59,692 nucleotides of DNA from DAOTXN01 sp034435435 (lineage in GTDB: Bacteria > Chloroflexota > Anaerolineae > S140-20). The position numbers and the translations under genes were made by a program. Where the stretch lies: assembly GCA_034435435.1 (NCBI GenBank), contig DAOTXN010000013.1:1-59692 (forward strand), written 5' to 3'. Of the stretch, positions 50,768 to 58,264 are shown piece by piece; the stretch's first letter is position 1; each line of letters starts with the position of its first letter. The notes under the pieces were generated by a model, which saw only the letters and a program-made list of their open reading frames with translations, had not been told where the DNA came from and did not search any database.

Positions 50768-51742
50768 ATGAACACTTTTGAGCAGCTATTGTCAAGCCAG
50801 GATTATTTATTGGCCGATGGCGCAATGGGCACGTTGCTGATGGCCGCCGGGCTGACGGCCGGCCAAGCCCCGGAACGCTGGAACGTCGAGCACCCGCAGG
50901 CGATACGCAGCGCATACCGGGCGTATATTGAGGCCGGATCGGATATTTTCCTGACCAACTCGTTTGGCGGCAGTCGCTTCCGGCTCAAGCTGCACGGGCT
51001 GGATGGCCGGGTGGCCGAGCTGAACCGCGCCGCCGCGCAACTGGCCCGCGCCGAAGCCGACGCCGCCGGTCGCTCGGTGGCCGTGGGCGGCAGCATGGGA
51101 CCCAGCGGCGAATTGTTCGAGCCACTGGGGACGCTGAACTTTGAGACCGCACGGGAGGGTTTTGCCGAGCAGGCCGCCGCGCTGGCCGAGGGCGGCGTGG
51201 ACGTGTTGTGGATTGAGACGATGAGTGACTTGCAGGAGGTGCGGGCGGCGTTCGAGGGCGCCCGCTCCGTCACCGACCTGCCCATCGTGACCACGATGAC
51301 CTTTGATACCCACGGGCGCACGATGATGGGGGTCACGCCGGTGCAGGCGCTGGAGGCGATGCGCGAGCTGGGCGCGGCGGCGCTGGGCGGCAACTGCGGC
51401 AACGGTCCGGCAGAAATCGAGGGGGTCATCCAGGCCATGCACGCCGCCGACCCCGGCGCGGCGCTGGTCGCCAAGTCGAATGCGGGCCTGCCCAAGTACG
51501 TGGACGGCGAGATTGTGTTCGACGCCACGCCCGACGTGATGGCGCGTCACGCGCTGCGCGCGCGGGCGCTAGGCGCGAAAATCATCGGCGGCTGCTGCGG
51601 CAACACGCCCGAGCATGTGCGCGCCATGGCCGAGGCGCTGCGCAGCGGGTACGCGGAGGGGATGGAAGAGGCAACCGAGTTGGAACAATCCGAAACGCTC
51701 AACACGCCCGAGCGTCGGGCCAGACGGCGACAGCGGGGATAA
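50768..51742 (+). CDS. Homocysteine S-methyltransferase family protein (BHMT/MetH N-terminal-like)
   Basis: 324 residues, ATG 50768 after AGGAGGAGACA. Barrel enzyme that methylates homocysteine. Zinc-ligand Cys residues are in GGNCGNGPAEI and GGCCGNTPEHVRAM, and the front block DGAMGTLLMAAGL is typical. The methyl donor may be a betaine or the neighbouring corrinoid protein. Ends 17 bases before the MeTr gene. The C-terminus (ERRARRRQRG) is unusually basic. Confidence 0.88.
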   Translation: MNTFEQLLSSQDYLLADGAMGTLLMAAGLTAGQAPERWNVEHPQAIRSAYRAYIEAGSDIFLTNSFGGSRFRLKLHGLDGRVAELNRAAAQLARAEADAAGRSVAVGGSMGPSGELFEPLGTLNFETAREGFAEQAAALAEGGVDVLWIETMSDLQEVRAAFEGARSVTDLPIVTTMTFDTHGRTMMGVTPVQALEAMRELGAAALGGNCGNGPAEIEGVIQAMHAADPGAALVAKSNAGLPKYVDGEIVFDATPDVMARHALRARALGAKIIGGCCGNTPEHVRAMAEALRSGYAEGMEEATELEQSETLNTPERRARRRQRG

Positions 51743-51758
51743 ATCGGAAGGAAAACAC

Positions 51759-52658
51759 GTGGAAACCATCGTCAGCTCGCGGACCAAAACCGTCGTCATC
51801 GGTCCCGAACGCCCGTTCACCCTCATCGGCGAACGCATCAACCCCACCGGGCGCAAGAAACTGGCCGCAGAGATGGCCGCCGGTGATTTCAGCCGCGTGC
51901 AGGCCGACGCGCTGGCGCAGGCAGCGGCGGGGGCGCACGTGCTAGACGTGAACGCCGGCATCCCCCTGGCCGACGAAGCGGCGCTGCTGGCTCGGGCGAT
52001 TCAGTTGATTCAGTCTATCACCGACGCGCCGCTGTGTATTGATTCGTCGGTGGTGGCGGCGCTGGCGCGTGGGCTGGAGGTCTATCAGGGCAAGGCGCTG
52101 GTCAACTCGGTGACGGGCGAGGAAGAGCGCCTGGAAGCCGTGCTGCCGCTGGTCAAACAGCACGGCGCGGCGGTCATCGGCATCTCGAACGATGAGACGG
52201 GTATCTCGATGGACCCGTGCGAACGCTTCAAGGTGGCTAAAAAAATCGTCCAGCGAGCTATGGACCACGGCATTCCTAGACAGGACGTGCTGATCGATCC
52301 GCTGGTTATGCCGGCGGGGGCCGTGCCGGGCGCGGGGCGACAGGTGTTCGAGATCGTGCGCAGGGTGCGCGAGGAATTGGGCGTGAACACCGTGTGTGGG
52401 GCCAGCAACGTCTCGTTTGGGCTGCCCAATCGCACGGCCATCAATACCCACTTTCTCTCTATGGCCATCGCCGCCGGAATGACCGCCGCCATCACCAACC
52501 CGTGCGAGCCGGAACTCAAACACGCCATCATGGCCGCCGACCTGCTGATGGGCCACGACCAAAACTGTGCGGCCTGGATCGCGGCCAACCGGGCCAGTGG
52601 AATGGCCGACCTTCCAGAGCGTGAGCGCCGCCGCTCGCGCCGGCGGGGAGTGCGATGA
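51759..52658 (+). CDS. Methyltetrahydrofolate:corrinoid methyltransferase (MtgA/MeTr-like)
   Basis: 299 residues, GTG 51759 with GGAAGGAAA upstream; the long upstream frame is rejected. DHPS-fold pterin-binding barrel: RPFTLIGERINPTGRKKLAA, LDVNAGIPLADEAALL, PLCIDSS, NSVTGEEERLEAVLPL and ASNVSFGLPNRTAINTHFLS. It moves methyl groups between the corrinoid protein and tetrahydrofolate. This is the only MeTr in the window, so it may serve both clusters. It overlaps the DUF1638 start by four bases. Confidence 0.9.
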   Translation: METIVSSRTKTVVIGPERPFTLIGERINPTGRKKLAAEMAAGDFSRVQADALAQAAAGAHVLDVNAGIPLADEAALLARAIQLIQSITDAPLCIDSSVVAALARGLEVYQGKALVNSVTGEEERLEAVLPLVKQHGAAVIGISNDETGISMDPCERFKVAKKIVQRAMDHGIPRQDVLIDPLVMPAGAVPGAGRQVFEIVRRVREELGVNTVCGASNVSFGLPNRTAINTHFLSMAIAAGMTAAITNPCEPELKHAIMAADLLMGHDQNCAAWIAANRASGMADLPERERRRSRRRGVR

Positions 52659-53272
52659 GGACGGTTTTTATCATCTGTGGGGCGCTGGCCCGCGAGGTGC
52701 TGGACATCGTCCAGCGGCGCGGCTGGGAGGCCGAGGTGATGGGCGTGTCGGCGCTGGACCATCTGTTCCCGGAGCGCATCGCGCCCGACGTGGAGCGAAA
52801 AATCCTGGCGTTGCGCGAACAGTACGAGCGGGTGGTCGTCGTGTACGGCGACTGCGGCTCCAAAGGCGCGCTGGACGCCGTCCTGACGCGCCACGGCATC
52901 CAGCGGGTGGCCGGCCCACATTGCTACGAGATGTACGGCGGGCCGGTCTTTGAGGCGCTGATGGCCGAGGAGCCGGGCACGTTCTTTTTGACCGATTTTC
53001 TGGTGCGCGCCTTTCAGGGCGCAGTGGTGCGAGGCCTGGGCTTGGAGCGCTTCCCGGAGCTAAAAGAGGAGTACTTTTACAACTACCGGCGGGTGGTCTA
53101 CCTGGCCCAGACTCACGACCCGGCGTTGGCCGAAAAGGCGCAGCAGGTCGCTGATTATTTGGGGTTTCCGCTGGAAATCCGTTATACCGGCCTGGGATTG
53201 TTGGAGGAGCGGCTGGCGGCGTTGATGCAAGGGCGCCAGATTCAACCAACGCTGGTGCGCGACAGAAGATAG
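52655..53272 (+). CDS. DUF1638 domain protein, second copy
   Basis: 205 residues, ATG 52655 (ATGA overlap with MeTr stop). Motifs parallel to the 10311 copy: VVVYGDCGSKGALDAVL, GPHCYEMYGG and GTFFLTDFLVRAF, each with a Cys at a matching place. About 35 residues shorter than the first copy. Unknown function; the overlap with MeTr argues strongly for a role in the corrinoid pathway. Last gene of the operon. Confidence 0.86.
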   Translation: MRTVFIICGALAREVLDIVQRRGWEAEVMGVSALDHLFPERIAPDVERKILALREQYERVVVVYGDCGSKGALDAVLTRHGIQRVAGPHCYEMYGGPVFEALMAEEPGTFFLTDFLVRAFQGAVVRGLGLERFPELKEEYFYNYRRVVYLAQTHDPALAEKAQQVADYLGFPLEIRYTGLGLLEERLAALMQGRQIQPTLVRDRR

Positions 53273-53278
53273 AGGCGG

Positions 53279-53308
53279 TTGCTCAAAACACAAAAGTAAT
53301 GGTACAAT
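53279..53308 (+). promoter_or_regulatory. Promoter candidate for a PIN toxin-antitoxin pair
   Basis: TTGCTC (53279-53284), 18-base spacer, TACAAT (53303-53308), 34 bases before ATG 53342. Confidence 0.5.
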
Positions 53309-53341
53309 AGTCAAGTTACCGGATTTTTCGCTTCGAGGGAG

Positions 53342-53584
53342 ATGTCAATGCTAGAAGCCGTGAAATTAAAGGGAGTGATCAAATCGGACCGGCAACTCAC
53401 GTTACCCAAACTCCCCACAGAACTGCCCGAGGGAGAGGTAGAGATCATCCTGTTATATGAAAGAAAACCGGTCAACAGGCAGATCGCCACTTTGACACCC
53501 CTCAATTGGCCTGTCCTGGAGGGTGGTCAATATCTGGGTGGCGCATTGCGTCGTGAGGAACTCTACAATGACGGCGGGCGATGA
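53342..53584 (+). CDS. Antitoxin of a PIN-domain pair
   Basis: 80 residues, ATG 53342 (53348 also possible) after GAGGGAGATGTC. N-terminal LKGVIKSDRQLTLPKLPTEL with LPEGEVEIILLYE, a beta-rich antitoxin-type sequence similar to small AbrB/DUF-like antitoxins, then a disordered tail (GALRREELYND). It overlaps the PIN gene by 17 bases. Confidence 0.72.
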   Translation: MSMLEAVKLKGVIKSDRQLTLPKLPTELPEGEVEIILLYERKPVNRQIATLTPLNWPVLEGGQYLGGALRREELYNDGGR

Positions 53585-54035
53585 TGTCTGCGTCATAGAT
53601 ACGAACGTGCTGGTCTATAGCACAGTTTCTGGCAACCCCTGGCACGAGCAGGCGCGTCACTGGCTGGCGGAATTGCAGTCCCACGGGATACAACTCTGCG
53701 TCACAACCCAGGTCTTGCGCGAGTACCTTGTTGTTTTGACGAGAGGAACAGTCTTTGAAAAGTCGTTCACTGTGGATCAAGTGCTAGAACATCTGGAGTC
53801 ATTGCTTGCCAACATCACAGTGTTTGACGAGCCCTTAGAGGCTGCGAAATTACTTCGCAGCTTGATCCGCCAGTATCAAGTTCGGGGCAAGAGCATCCAC
53901 GATGCCAATGTTGTCGCTGTGATGTTAACCCACGGAGCTTACCGGTTAGTGACCTACAACCACGCAGATTTTGAACGATTCAATGAAATAGTCCTGGAGC
54001 CGGCGCCGACAGAAAAAATCAGTGATGCAAAATGA
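53568..54035 (+). CDS. PIN-domain toxin
   Basis: 155 residues from ATG 53568 inside the antitoxin end. PIN catalytic residues: VIDTNVLVYSTVSGNP (first Asp), LREYLVVLTRG (Glu), HDANVVAVMLTHGAYRLVTY and NHADFERF (later Asp). RNase toxin of the VapC kind. Confidence 0.85.
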   Translation: MTAGDDVCVIDTNVLVYSTVSGNPWHEQARHWLAELQSHGIQLCVTTQVLREYLVVLTRGTVFEKSFTVDQVLEHLESLLANITVFDEPLEAAKLLRSLIRQYQVRGKSIHDANVVAVMLTHGAYRLVTYNHADFERFNEIVLEPAPTEKISDAK

Positions 54036-54048
54036 ACTTGGGCTTGGC

Positions 54049-54345
54049 CTATAACTGCACGACCGCATCCTCACTGCCGAATGGATTGGGCACGTAGGCG
54101 TCGGCGGCATCGTCGTTCACCCAACGCTCGCCGTCGAGCAGGTAGCGGAAGCGATAGCTGCGCCCGGTCTCCAGCGTCAGCGTGGTGGAAAAACTCCCGT
54201 CCTTGCGGCGCGTGAGGGGATGGCAGGTTTCGCTCCAGTCGTTAAATTCGCCGCACACACACACCTCGTGCGCCTGCACCTCGTTCGGCACGCTAAATGT
54301 GACGCGGCCGGTCTTGCCGCTCCGGTTGATCGTTTTTTTCAACAT
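54049..54345 (-). CDS. Isoamylase early-set (CBM48-like) single-domain protein
   Basis: 98 residues, ATG 54345 after GAGGTAAAGAC. Single Ig-like carbohydrate-binding domain: VTFSVPNEVQAHEVCVCGEF then NDWSE, LTLETGRSYRFRYLLDGERW and WVNDDAADAYVPNPFGSEDA, typical of the E-set/CBM48 fold found in glycogen-related proteins. No catalytic part. Convergent with the PIN toxin gene. Confidence 0.85.
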   Translation of the reverse strand: MLKKTINRSGKTGRVTFSVPNEVQAHEVCVCGEFNDWSETCHPLTRRKDGSFSTTLTLETGRSYRFRYLLDGERWVNDDAADAYVPNPFGSEDAVVQL

Positions 54346-54375
54346 GTCTTTACCTCGTTTTTATAGATTGACGGC

Positions 54376-54774
54376 TTATATCCAGTTGGCGATCCTCAGA
54401 TCTGGTACCCGGGAAAACTCTTTCACGTTATTGGTCACCAAGGTCGTGTCCAGGCTCAGCGCGTGCGCTGCGATAAGTATGTCCAGCGGACCAATCGGTG
54501 TACCTTGCCGCTCCAGAGCGGCGCGGATCTGCCCATAGACTTGGGCAGCTTTGGCATCAAAATCGGCGATAACCAGAGGAAGCAAGAACTGTTCCAAGGC
54601 TTGTTGGTTTTTTGCGACGTGCTGGCTCTTTTGAACACCGTGATGCAATTCGGCAACGGTGATGGAGGAGACGCCAATCTCGCCCACCGATAAAGCGGTA
54701 AATTTTTGAAGCACCTGGCGCGGTTGCCCTTTGATCAGGTAAATGCAGATATTGGTGTCCAACAAATATCTCAT
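54376..54774 (-). CDS. vapC: VapC-type PIN-domain toxin
   Basis: 132 residues, ATG 54774 with a 4-base overlap with the antitoxin stop. Classic VapC layout: MRYLLDTNICIYLIKGQPRQ (first Asp), SSITVAELHHGVQKS (Glu), IGPLDILIAAHALSLDTTLV (Asp) then TNNVKEFSRVPDL. Expected to cut tRNA or rRNA. Confidence 0.9.
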   Translation of the reverse strand: MRYLLDTNICIYLIKGQPRQVLQKFTALSVGEIGVSSITVAELHHGVQKSQHVAKNQQALEQFLLPLVIADFDAKAAQVYGQIRAALERQGTPIGPLDILIAAHALSLDTTLVTNNVKEFSRVPDLRIANWI

Positions 54775-55004
54775 TCGAAAACGCTTTCTCTGATTTGCTG
54801 CGGGGGTTGTTCCCGGCTCTCCATAAAATCCTCGGAGAATTGGCCCAGGCTATCAAAGAGAGTTTGCCAAGGAGCATGGGTCGGGATGAGCACCAACGCA
54901 TTCCCGACTTTTTTGATGAACACGCGGTCCCCGTCGAGTCGATACTTTTTGGGCAATCTGACGGCCTGACTGTTTCCACTGGTGAATATTCTGGCAACTA
55001 TCAT
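54771..55004 (-). CDS. vapB: VapB-type AbrB-domain antitoxin
   Basis: 77 residues from ATG 55004 with CAGGAGG upstream; a much longer open frame beyond it is rejected. AbrB/SpoVT swapped-hairpin start: VARIFTSGNSQAVRLPKKYR, then DRVFIKKVGNALVLIP. Acidic tail for toxin binding (SEDFMESREQPPQQI). Confidence 0.88.
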   Translation of the reverse strand: MIVARIFTSGNSQAVRLPKKYRLDGDRVFIKKVGNALVLIPTHAPWQTLFDSLGQFSEDFMESREQPPQQIRESVFE

Positions 55005-55138
55005 AAACTGCCTCCTGTTGTATATATACCAAGAGTATATACCTTTTTCGGATAATGGCAAGCGTGTGATACGGGTGTTGAGCTGTAGCAAGTCGGCGCA
55101 GGCCAGGCTGTGTAGCGCCGGGACCAGCTTGCGCCGGA

Positions 55139-56803
55139 TCAAGCGCCAGGCGTCAAGCAGGCCAACGCGTCCGGCGCGTCGGCCCCCAGGTGAAAGCAAA
55201 TCACCCGCCGCCCGGCCTTCTGCAAAGCTTGATAGTCGCCCAGCGCCTGGGCCGCCTTGAGCACGCCAAAGCTGATAGACGAGTCGGGTTTTCCGGCCTC
55301 GTCAGGGATGTCGGCGTCGCGCGGGTCGTCAGCGGTGAGCTGGATAAACAGGCCGTTCCCGGCGTCGCCTTTGTGCAGTTGGCCGGTGGAGTGTAGAAAG
55401 CGCGGCCCATAACCGACTGTAGTAGCCACTTTGTAGAGGTCGCGCAGGCGCAGGCGCAAGGCTTGCAGCGCCGCGTCGGCTTCTGGGGTGGGCTGGATAA
55501 AAGCCTGCAAAGCGATATAATCGCCAGCGCGGGCCGGCGCGAGGAACGCTCGCAGCGCAGCATCGGTCAGGGGCGCCGACGGAATGTGTGGGAGCGTTTG
55601 CGTGCTTTTGTATGCGTCTACGGCGGCCCGGGCTAGGCGCTTGGCCGCCTCGACGTCCGGCTGGTCGAAGGGGTTGATGCCCAAGCGTTGTCCGGCCACC
55701 GCCGTGGCCAGCTCCCACACAAAGAACTGCGCCCCCAGACCGTAACGCTCGTGTTGGCGAATGCGCACCACGGGGTGTCCGGCAGCTTGCAGCGCGTCTA
55801 TCGCCGCGTCGTGGGTGTCGTCGTGGTCCAATCGGATGTAAACGAATAAACGGTCGTCGCCATAGACTTCCGGCGGTCCTGGCGGCTCGCCGACGACGGG
55901 CAAAATCCCTTTCCCCTCTTTGCCGGTGCTCTCGGCGATGAGCTGCTCGACCCAGTCGCCAAAACTGGCGATGGGCGGCGAGAGCACAAAAGTCACTTTG
56001 TCTCGCATTCCTCGGCGGGCCAGCTCGCCCAGGATAGCGCCCAGCCACGCGCCGGGGTTTTCCTCGGCGTCCACGCACGCCTCGCAGGCGTGGGCGGCAT
56101 CAATGGCCCGGTCCAGCAGGCGCGCCACGTCCACGCTGACCAGCGCCGCCGGGACCAATCCAAAATAAGACAGGGCCGAAAAGCGCCCGCCGATATTAGG
56201 GTCATTCAAAAAGGTGTCACGAAAACCGAGATCGGCGGCCAACTTGGCCAACTTACTGCCGGGATCAGTGATGGCGGTAAAATGTTTTCCGGCTTCGGCA
56301 GCGCCCAGCGCCTCGACGGTCCGATTGTAAAAGAACTTGAAAAAAGAGAGCGTCTCGACGGTGGTACCCGACTTGGTAGACACGACGAACAGCGTGCGAT
56401 TAAAATCAAGTCGCTCGGCATGAGCCAGCACAACGCCGGGGTCGGTGCTGTCGAGCACAGCCAACGACAATGAGCCGGGTTTGCCGGTGAAGGTTTTGGC
56501 AAATACCTCGGGAGCCAGGCTGGAACCGCCCATCCCCAGCAACAGCACGTCGGTATAGCCCTCGGCGCGAACGGACCCGGCGAATGCCTCTAACTCGGGG
56601 ATCTTTTCGCGCATAACTTCGGGACTATGCAGCCAGCCCAAGCGGTCGCTGATCCCATCGGGTGTGTCTTTCCAGACCGTGTAATCTCCGGCCCAAATAC
56701 GCTCCATGATCCGCTCTTCGACGATTTCGGTCAGGGCGTTTTCTAGCGCAGCGCGGTGAGGTCCCAGGTGCGCCGTATTGTGTTTCCAGTTTTCTTCGGA
56801 CAT
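55139..56803 (-). CDS. pgi: Glucose-6-phosphate isomerase
   Basis: 554 residues from ATG 56803 (TAGGAG eight bases upstream; GTG 56812 also open). Interconverts glucose 6-phosphate and fructose 6-phosphate. Sugar-phosphate-binding SIS folds: LLLGMGGSSLAPEVFAK and STKSGTTVETLSFFKFFYN, and later GRFSALSYFGLVPAAL. Matches the SIS-type Pgi seen as the C-terminal half of Tal-Pgi fusion enzymes. Gap to tal is 11 bases, and tal and pgi are separate genes here. Confidence 0.88.
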   Translation of the reverse strand: MSEENWKHNTAHLGPHRAALENALTEIVEERIMERIWAGDYTVWKDTPDGISDRLGWLHSPEVMREKIPELEAFAGSVRAEGYTDVLLLGMGGSSLAPEVFAKTFTGKPGSLSLAVLDSTDPGVVLAHAERLDFNRTLFVVSTKSGTTVETLSFFKFFYNRTVEALGAAEAGKHFTAITDPGSKLAKLAADLGFRDTFLNDPNIGGRFSALSYFGLVPAALVSVDVARLLDRAIDAAHACEACVDAEENPGAWLGAILGELARRGMRDKVTFVLSPPIASFGDWVEQLIAESTGKEGKGILPVVGEPPGPPEVYGDDRLFVYIRLDHDDTHDAAIDALQAAGHPVVRIRQHERYGLGAQFFVWELATAVAGQRLGINPFDQPDVEAAKRLARAAVDAYKSTQTLPHIPSAPLTDAALRAFLAPARAGDYIALQAFIQPTPEADAALQALRLRLRDLYKVATTVGYGPRFLHSTGQLHKGDAGNGLFIQLTADDPRDADIPDEAGKPDSSISFGVLKAAQALGDYQALQKAGRRVICFHLGADAPDALACLTPGA

Positions 56804-56814
56804 CTGATCCACTC

Positions 56815-57948
56815 CTATGTGATCGCAAGCTGCTCACGCTTGTGGGCAATGCTGTCCAGCAGCGATTCGAACGAGCGGGCAAAGGCCGCCACTCCATCGT
56901 CGAGCAGTTTTTGGGTCACGGCGTCAAAATCTATACCCAATTCGGCCAATCGAACGAATTGGGCGCGGGCCTCGTCCAGGCCGGTTTCCAGGGTGAGCGC
57001 AACCGTTCCGTGATCGAGGATGGCGTTCAGCGTGTCCGGCGGCGCGGTGTTCACGGTGTGCGGACCGATCAGGTTGTCCACATAGAGCGTGTCGGGGTAG
57101 GCCGGGTTTTTGGCGCTGGTGCTGGCCCACAGCGGGCGCTGCACGCGCGCGCCCTGGGCGGCGAGTTTTTCCCAACGCGCACCGGAAAAGATGTCTTTGA
57201 AACGCGCATAGGCCAGTTTGGCGTTGGCGTTGGCGGTTTTGCCTTTTAGGGACTGGATATTGGGGATTGGGGATTGGGAATCGTTTTGCCTGGCGCGGGC
57301 CAATTCGTCGAGCAGGCGATCCACGGCGGTGTCTACGCGGCTGACAAAAAAGGAAGCCACAGAGGCTACCCTGGATACATCACCACCAGAAGCCGCGAGT
57401 TTTTCCAACCCGGCGATGTAGGCCAGAGCTGCCGCCTCGTATTGCGCCAGCGAGAAAATGAGCGTCACGTTGACGTTGATGCCCGCGCCGATGAGCGTCT
57501 CGATGGCGGGAAAGCCGGCGGGCGTGGCCGGGACTTTGATCATCACGTTGGGGCGGCCCAGCGCCGCAAACAGGCGTTTGGCGTCGGCTATCGTACCGTC
57601 GGTATCGTGGGCCAGGCGAGGGCTGACTTCCAGGCTGGCATAACCGTCGTCGCCGTTCGTGCGCTCGTAGACGGGGCGCAGCAGGTCGGCGGCGCGGCCA
57701 ATGTCGTCCAACACCAACGCCTCGTAGATTTCTTCCACCTCTTTACCCTCGGCCACAAGACGCCACAGCGCTGCATCATAATCGGCGCTGCCGGCGATGG
57801 CCTTTTCAAAAATGGTCGGGTTGGAGGTCAGACCGCTGACGCCGTTTTCGATCAGCGTCGCCAGCTCGCCCGAAGCCAGCATGCCCCGGCGGATGTTGTC
57901 ATACCAGATGGATTGTCCGAGTAGATTGAGTTCGTGCAGTTTTGACAT
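56815..57948 (-). CDS. tal: Transaldolase
   Basis: 377 residues, ATG 57948. Moves a dihydroxyacetone unit in the pentose phosphate pathway. The phosphate/Schiff-base regions are VSGLTSNPTIFEKAIAGS and MIKVPATPAGFPAIETLIGA (catalytic Lys in MIKVPATPAG), with VASFFVSRVDTAVDRLLDEL near the end of the barrel. Between residues about 220 and 235 an extra segment (QNDSQSPIPNIQSLK) is encoded by a GGATTGGGGATTGGG repeat in the opposite strand. Its effect on activity is unknown. Operon with pgi. Confidence 0.9.
   Translation of the reverse strand: MSKLHELNLLGQSIWYDNIRRGMLASGELATLIENGVSGLTSNPTIFEKAIAGSADYDAALWRLVAEGKEVEEIYEALVLDDIGRAADLLRPVYERTNGDDGYASLEVSPRLAHDTDGTIADAKRLFAALGRPNVMIKVPATPAGFPAIETLIGAGINVNVTLIFSLAQYEAAALAYIAGLEKLAASGGDVSRVASVASFFVSRVDTAVDRLLDELARARQNDSQSPIPNIQSLKGKTANANAKLAYARFKDIFSGARWEKLAAQGARVQRPLWASTSAKNPAYPDTLYVDNLIGPHTVNTAPPDTLNAILDHGTVALTLETGLDEARAQFVRLAELGIDFDAVTQKLLDDGVAAFARSFESLLDSIAHKREQLAIT
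57253..57290 (+). repeat. GGATTGGG tandem repeat inside tal
   Basis: GGATATTGGGGATTGGGGAT followed by TGGGAATCG, three near-copies of a 7-8 base unit. In the tal frame it encodes DSQSPIPNIQS, an insertion between the VDRLLDELARAR and NANAKLAYARFK blocks. Confidence 0.65.
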
Positions 57949-58050
57949 TGGCGGTCTCCTTTCAAGCGTTCACTGCCTCATTATACGGCGTATAGACCGA
58001 GCGCGCCACTGATTGGTTAGCTCGCAATCAGGCAGGGCGTCGAATCCGGG

Positions 58051-58080
58051 TTGCCAATCGGTCGGGTTTGATGCTAAAAT
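58051..58080 (+). promoter_or_regulatory. Promoter candidate for the M28 gene
   Basis: TTGCCA (58051-58056), 18-base spacer, TAAAAT (58075-58080). The following leader contains the palindrome at 58131-58253. Confidence 0.45.
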
Positions 58081-58130
58081 ATATTCAGACTAGGCGATTT
58101 TCCGCCTGAGTGTCAAAGGAGAAATATAAC

Positions 58131-58253
58131 CGTTCAGGTGGGGGGAATTTTACCGCCGAGAGCGCAGAGAATATTTGCAGAATGGTCAGTAAGCAGGTCA
58201 ACTTCAGCGGTCTCTGCGTGCTCTGCGGTGGATTTTTCCGCACCACCTGAACG
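58131..58253 (+). repeat. Composite nested palindrome in the M28 leader
   Basis: Outer 11-bp perfect stem CGTTCAGGTGG (58131-58141) with CCACCTGAACG (58243-58253). Inside is another pair: CCGCCGAGAGCGCAGAGA and TCTCTGCGTGCTCTGCGGTG. One structure of about 120 bases made of two palindrome families. It ends a few bases before the M28 ribosome site. Confidence 0.75.
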
Positions 58254-58264
58254 CTTACGGAGAA

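Noticed and set aside
54771..55199. 142-codon version of the VapB antitoxin
   Set aside because: ATG 55004 has CAGGAGG and begins the AbrB fold; the upstream part is unrelated and overlaps the pgi end.
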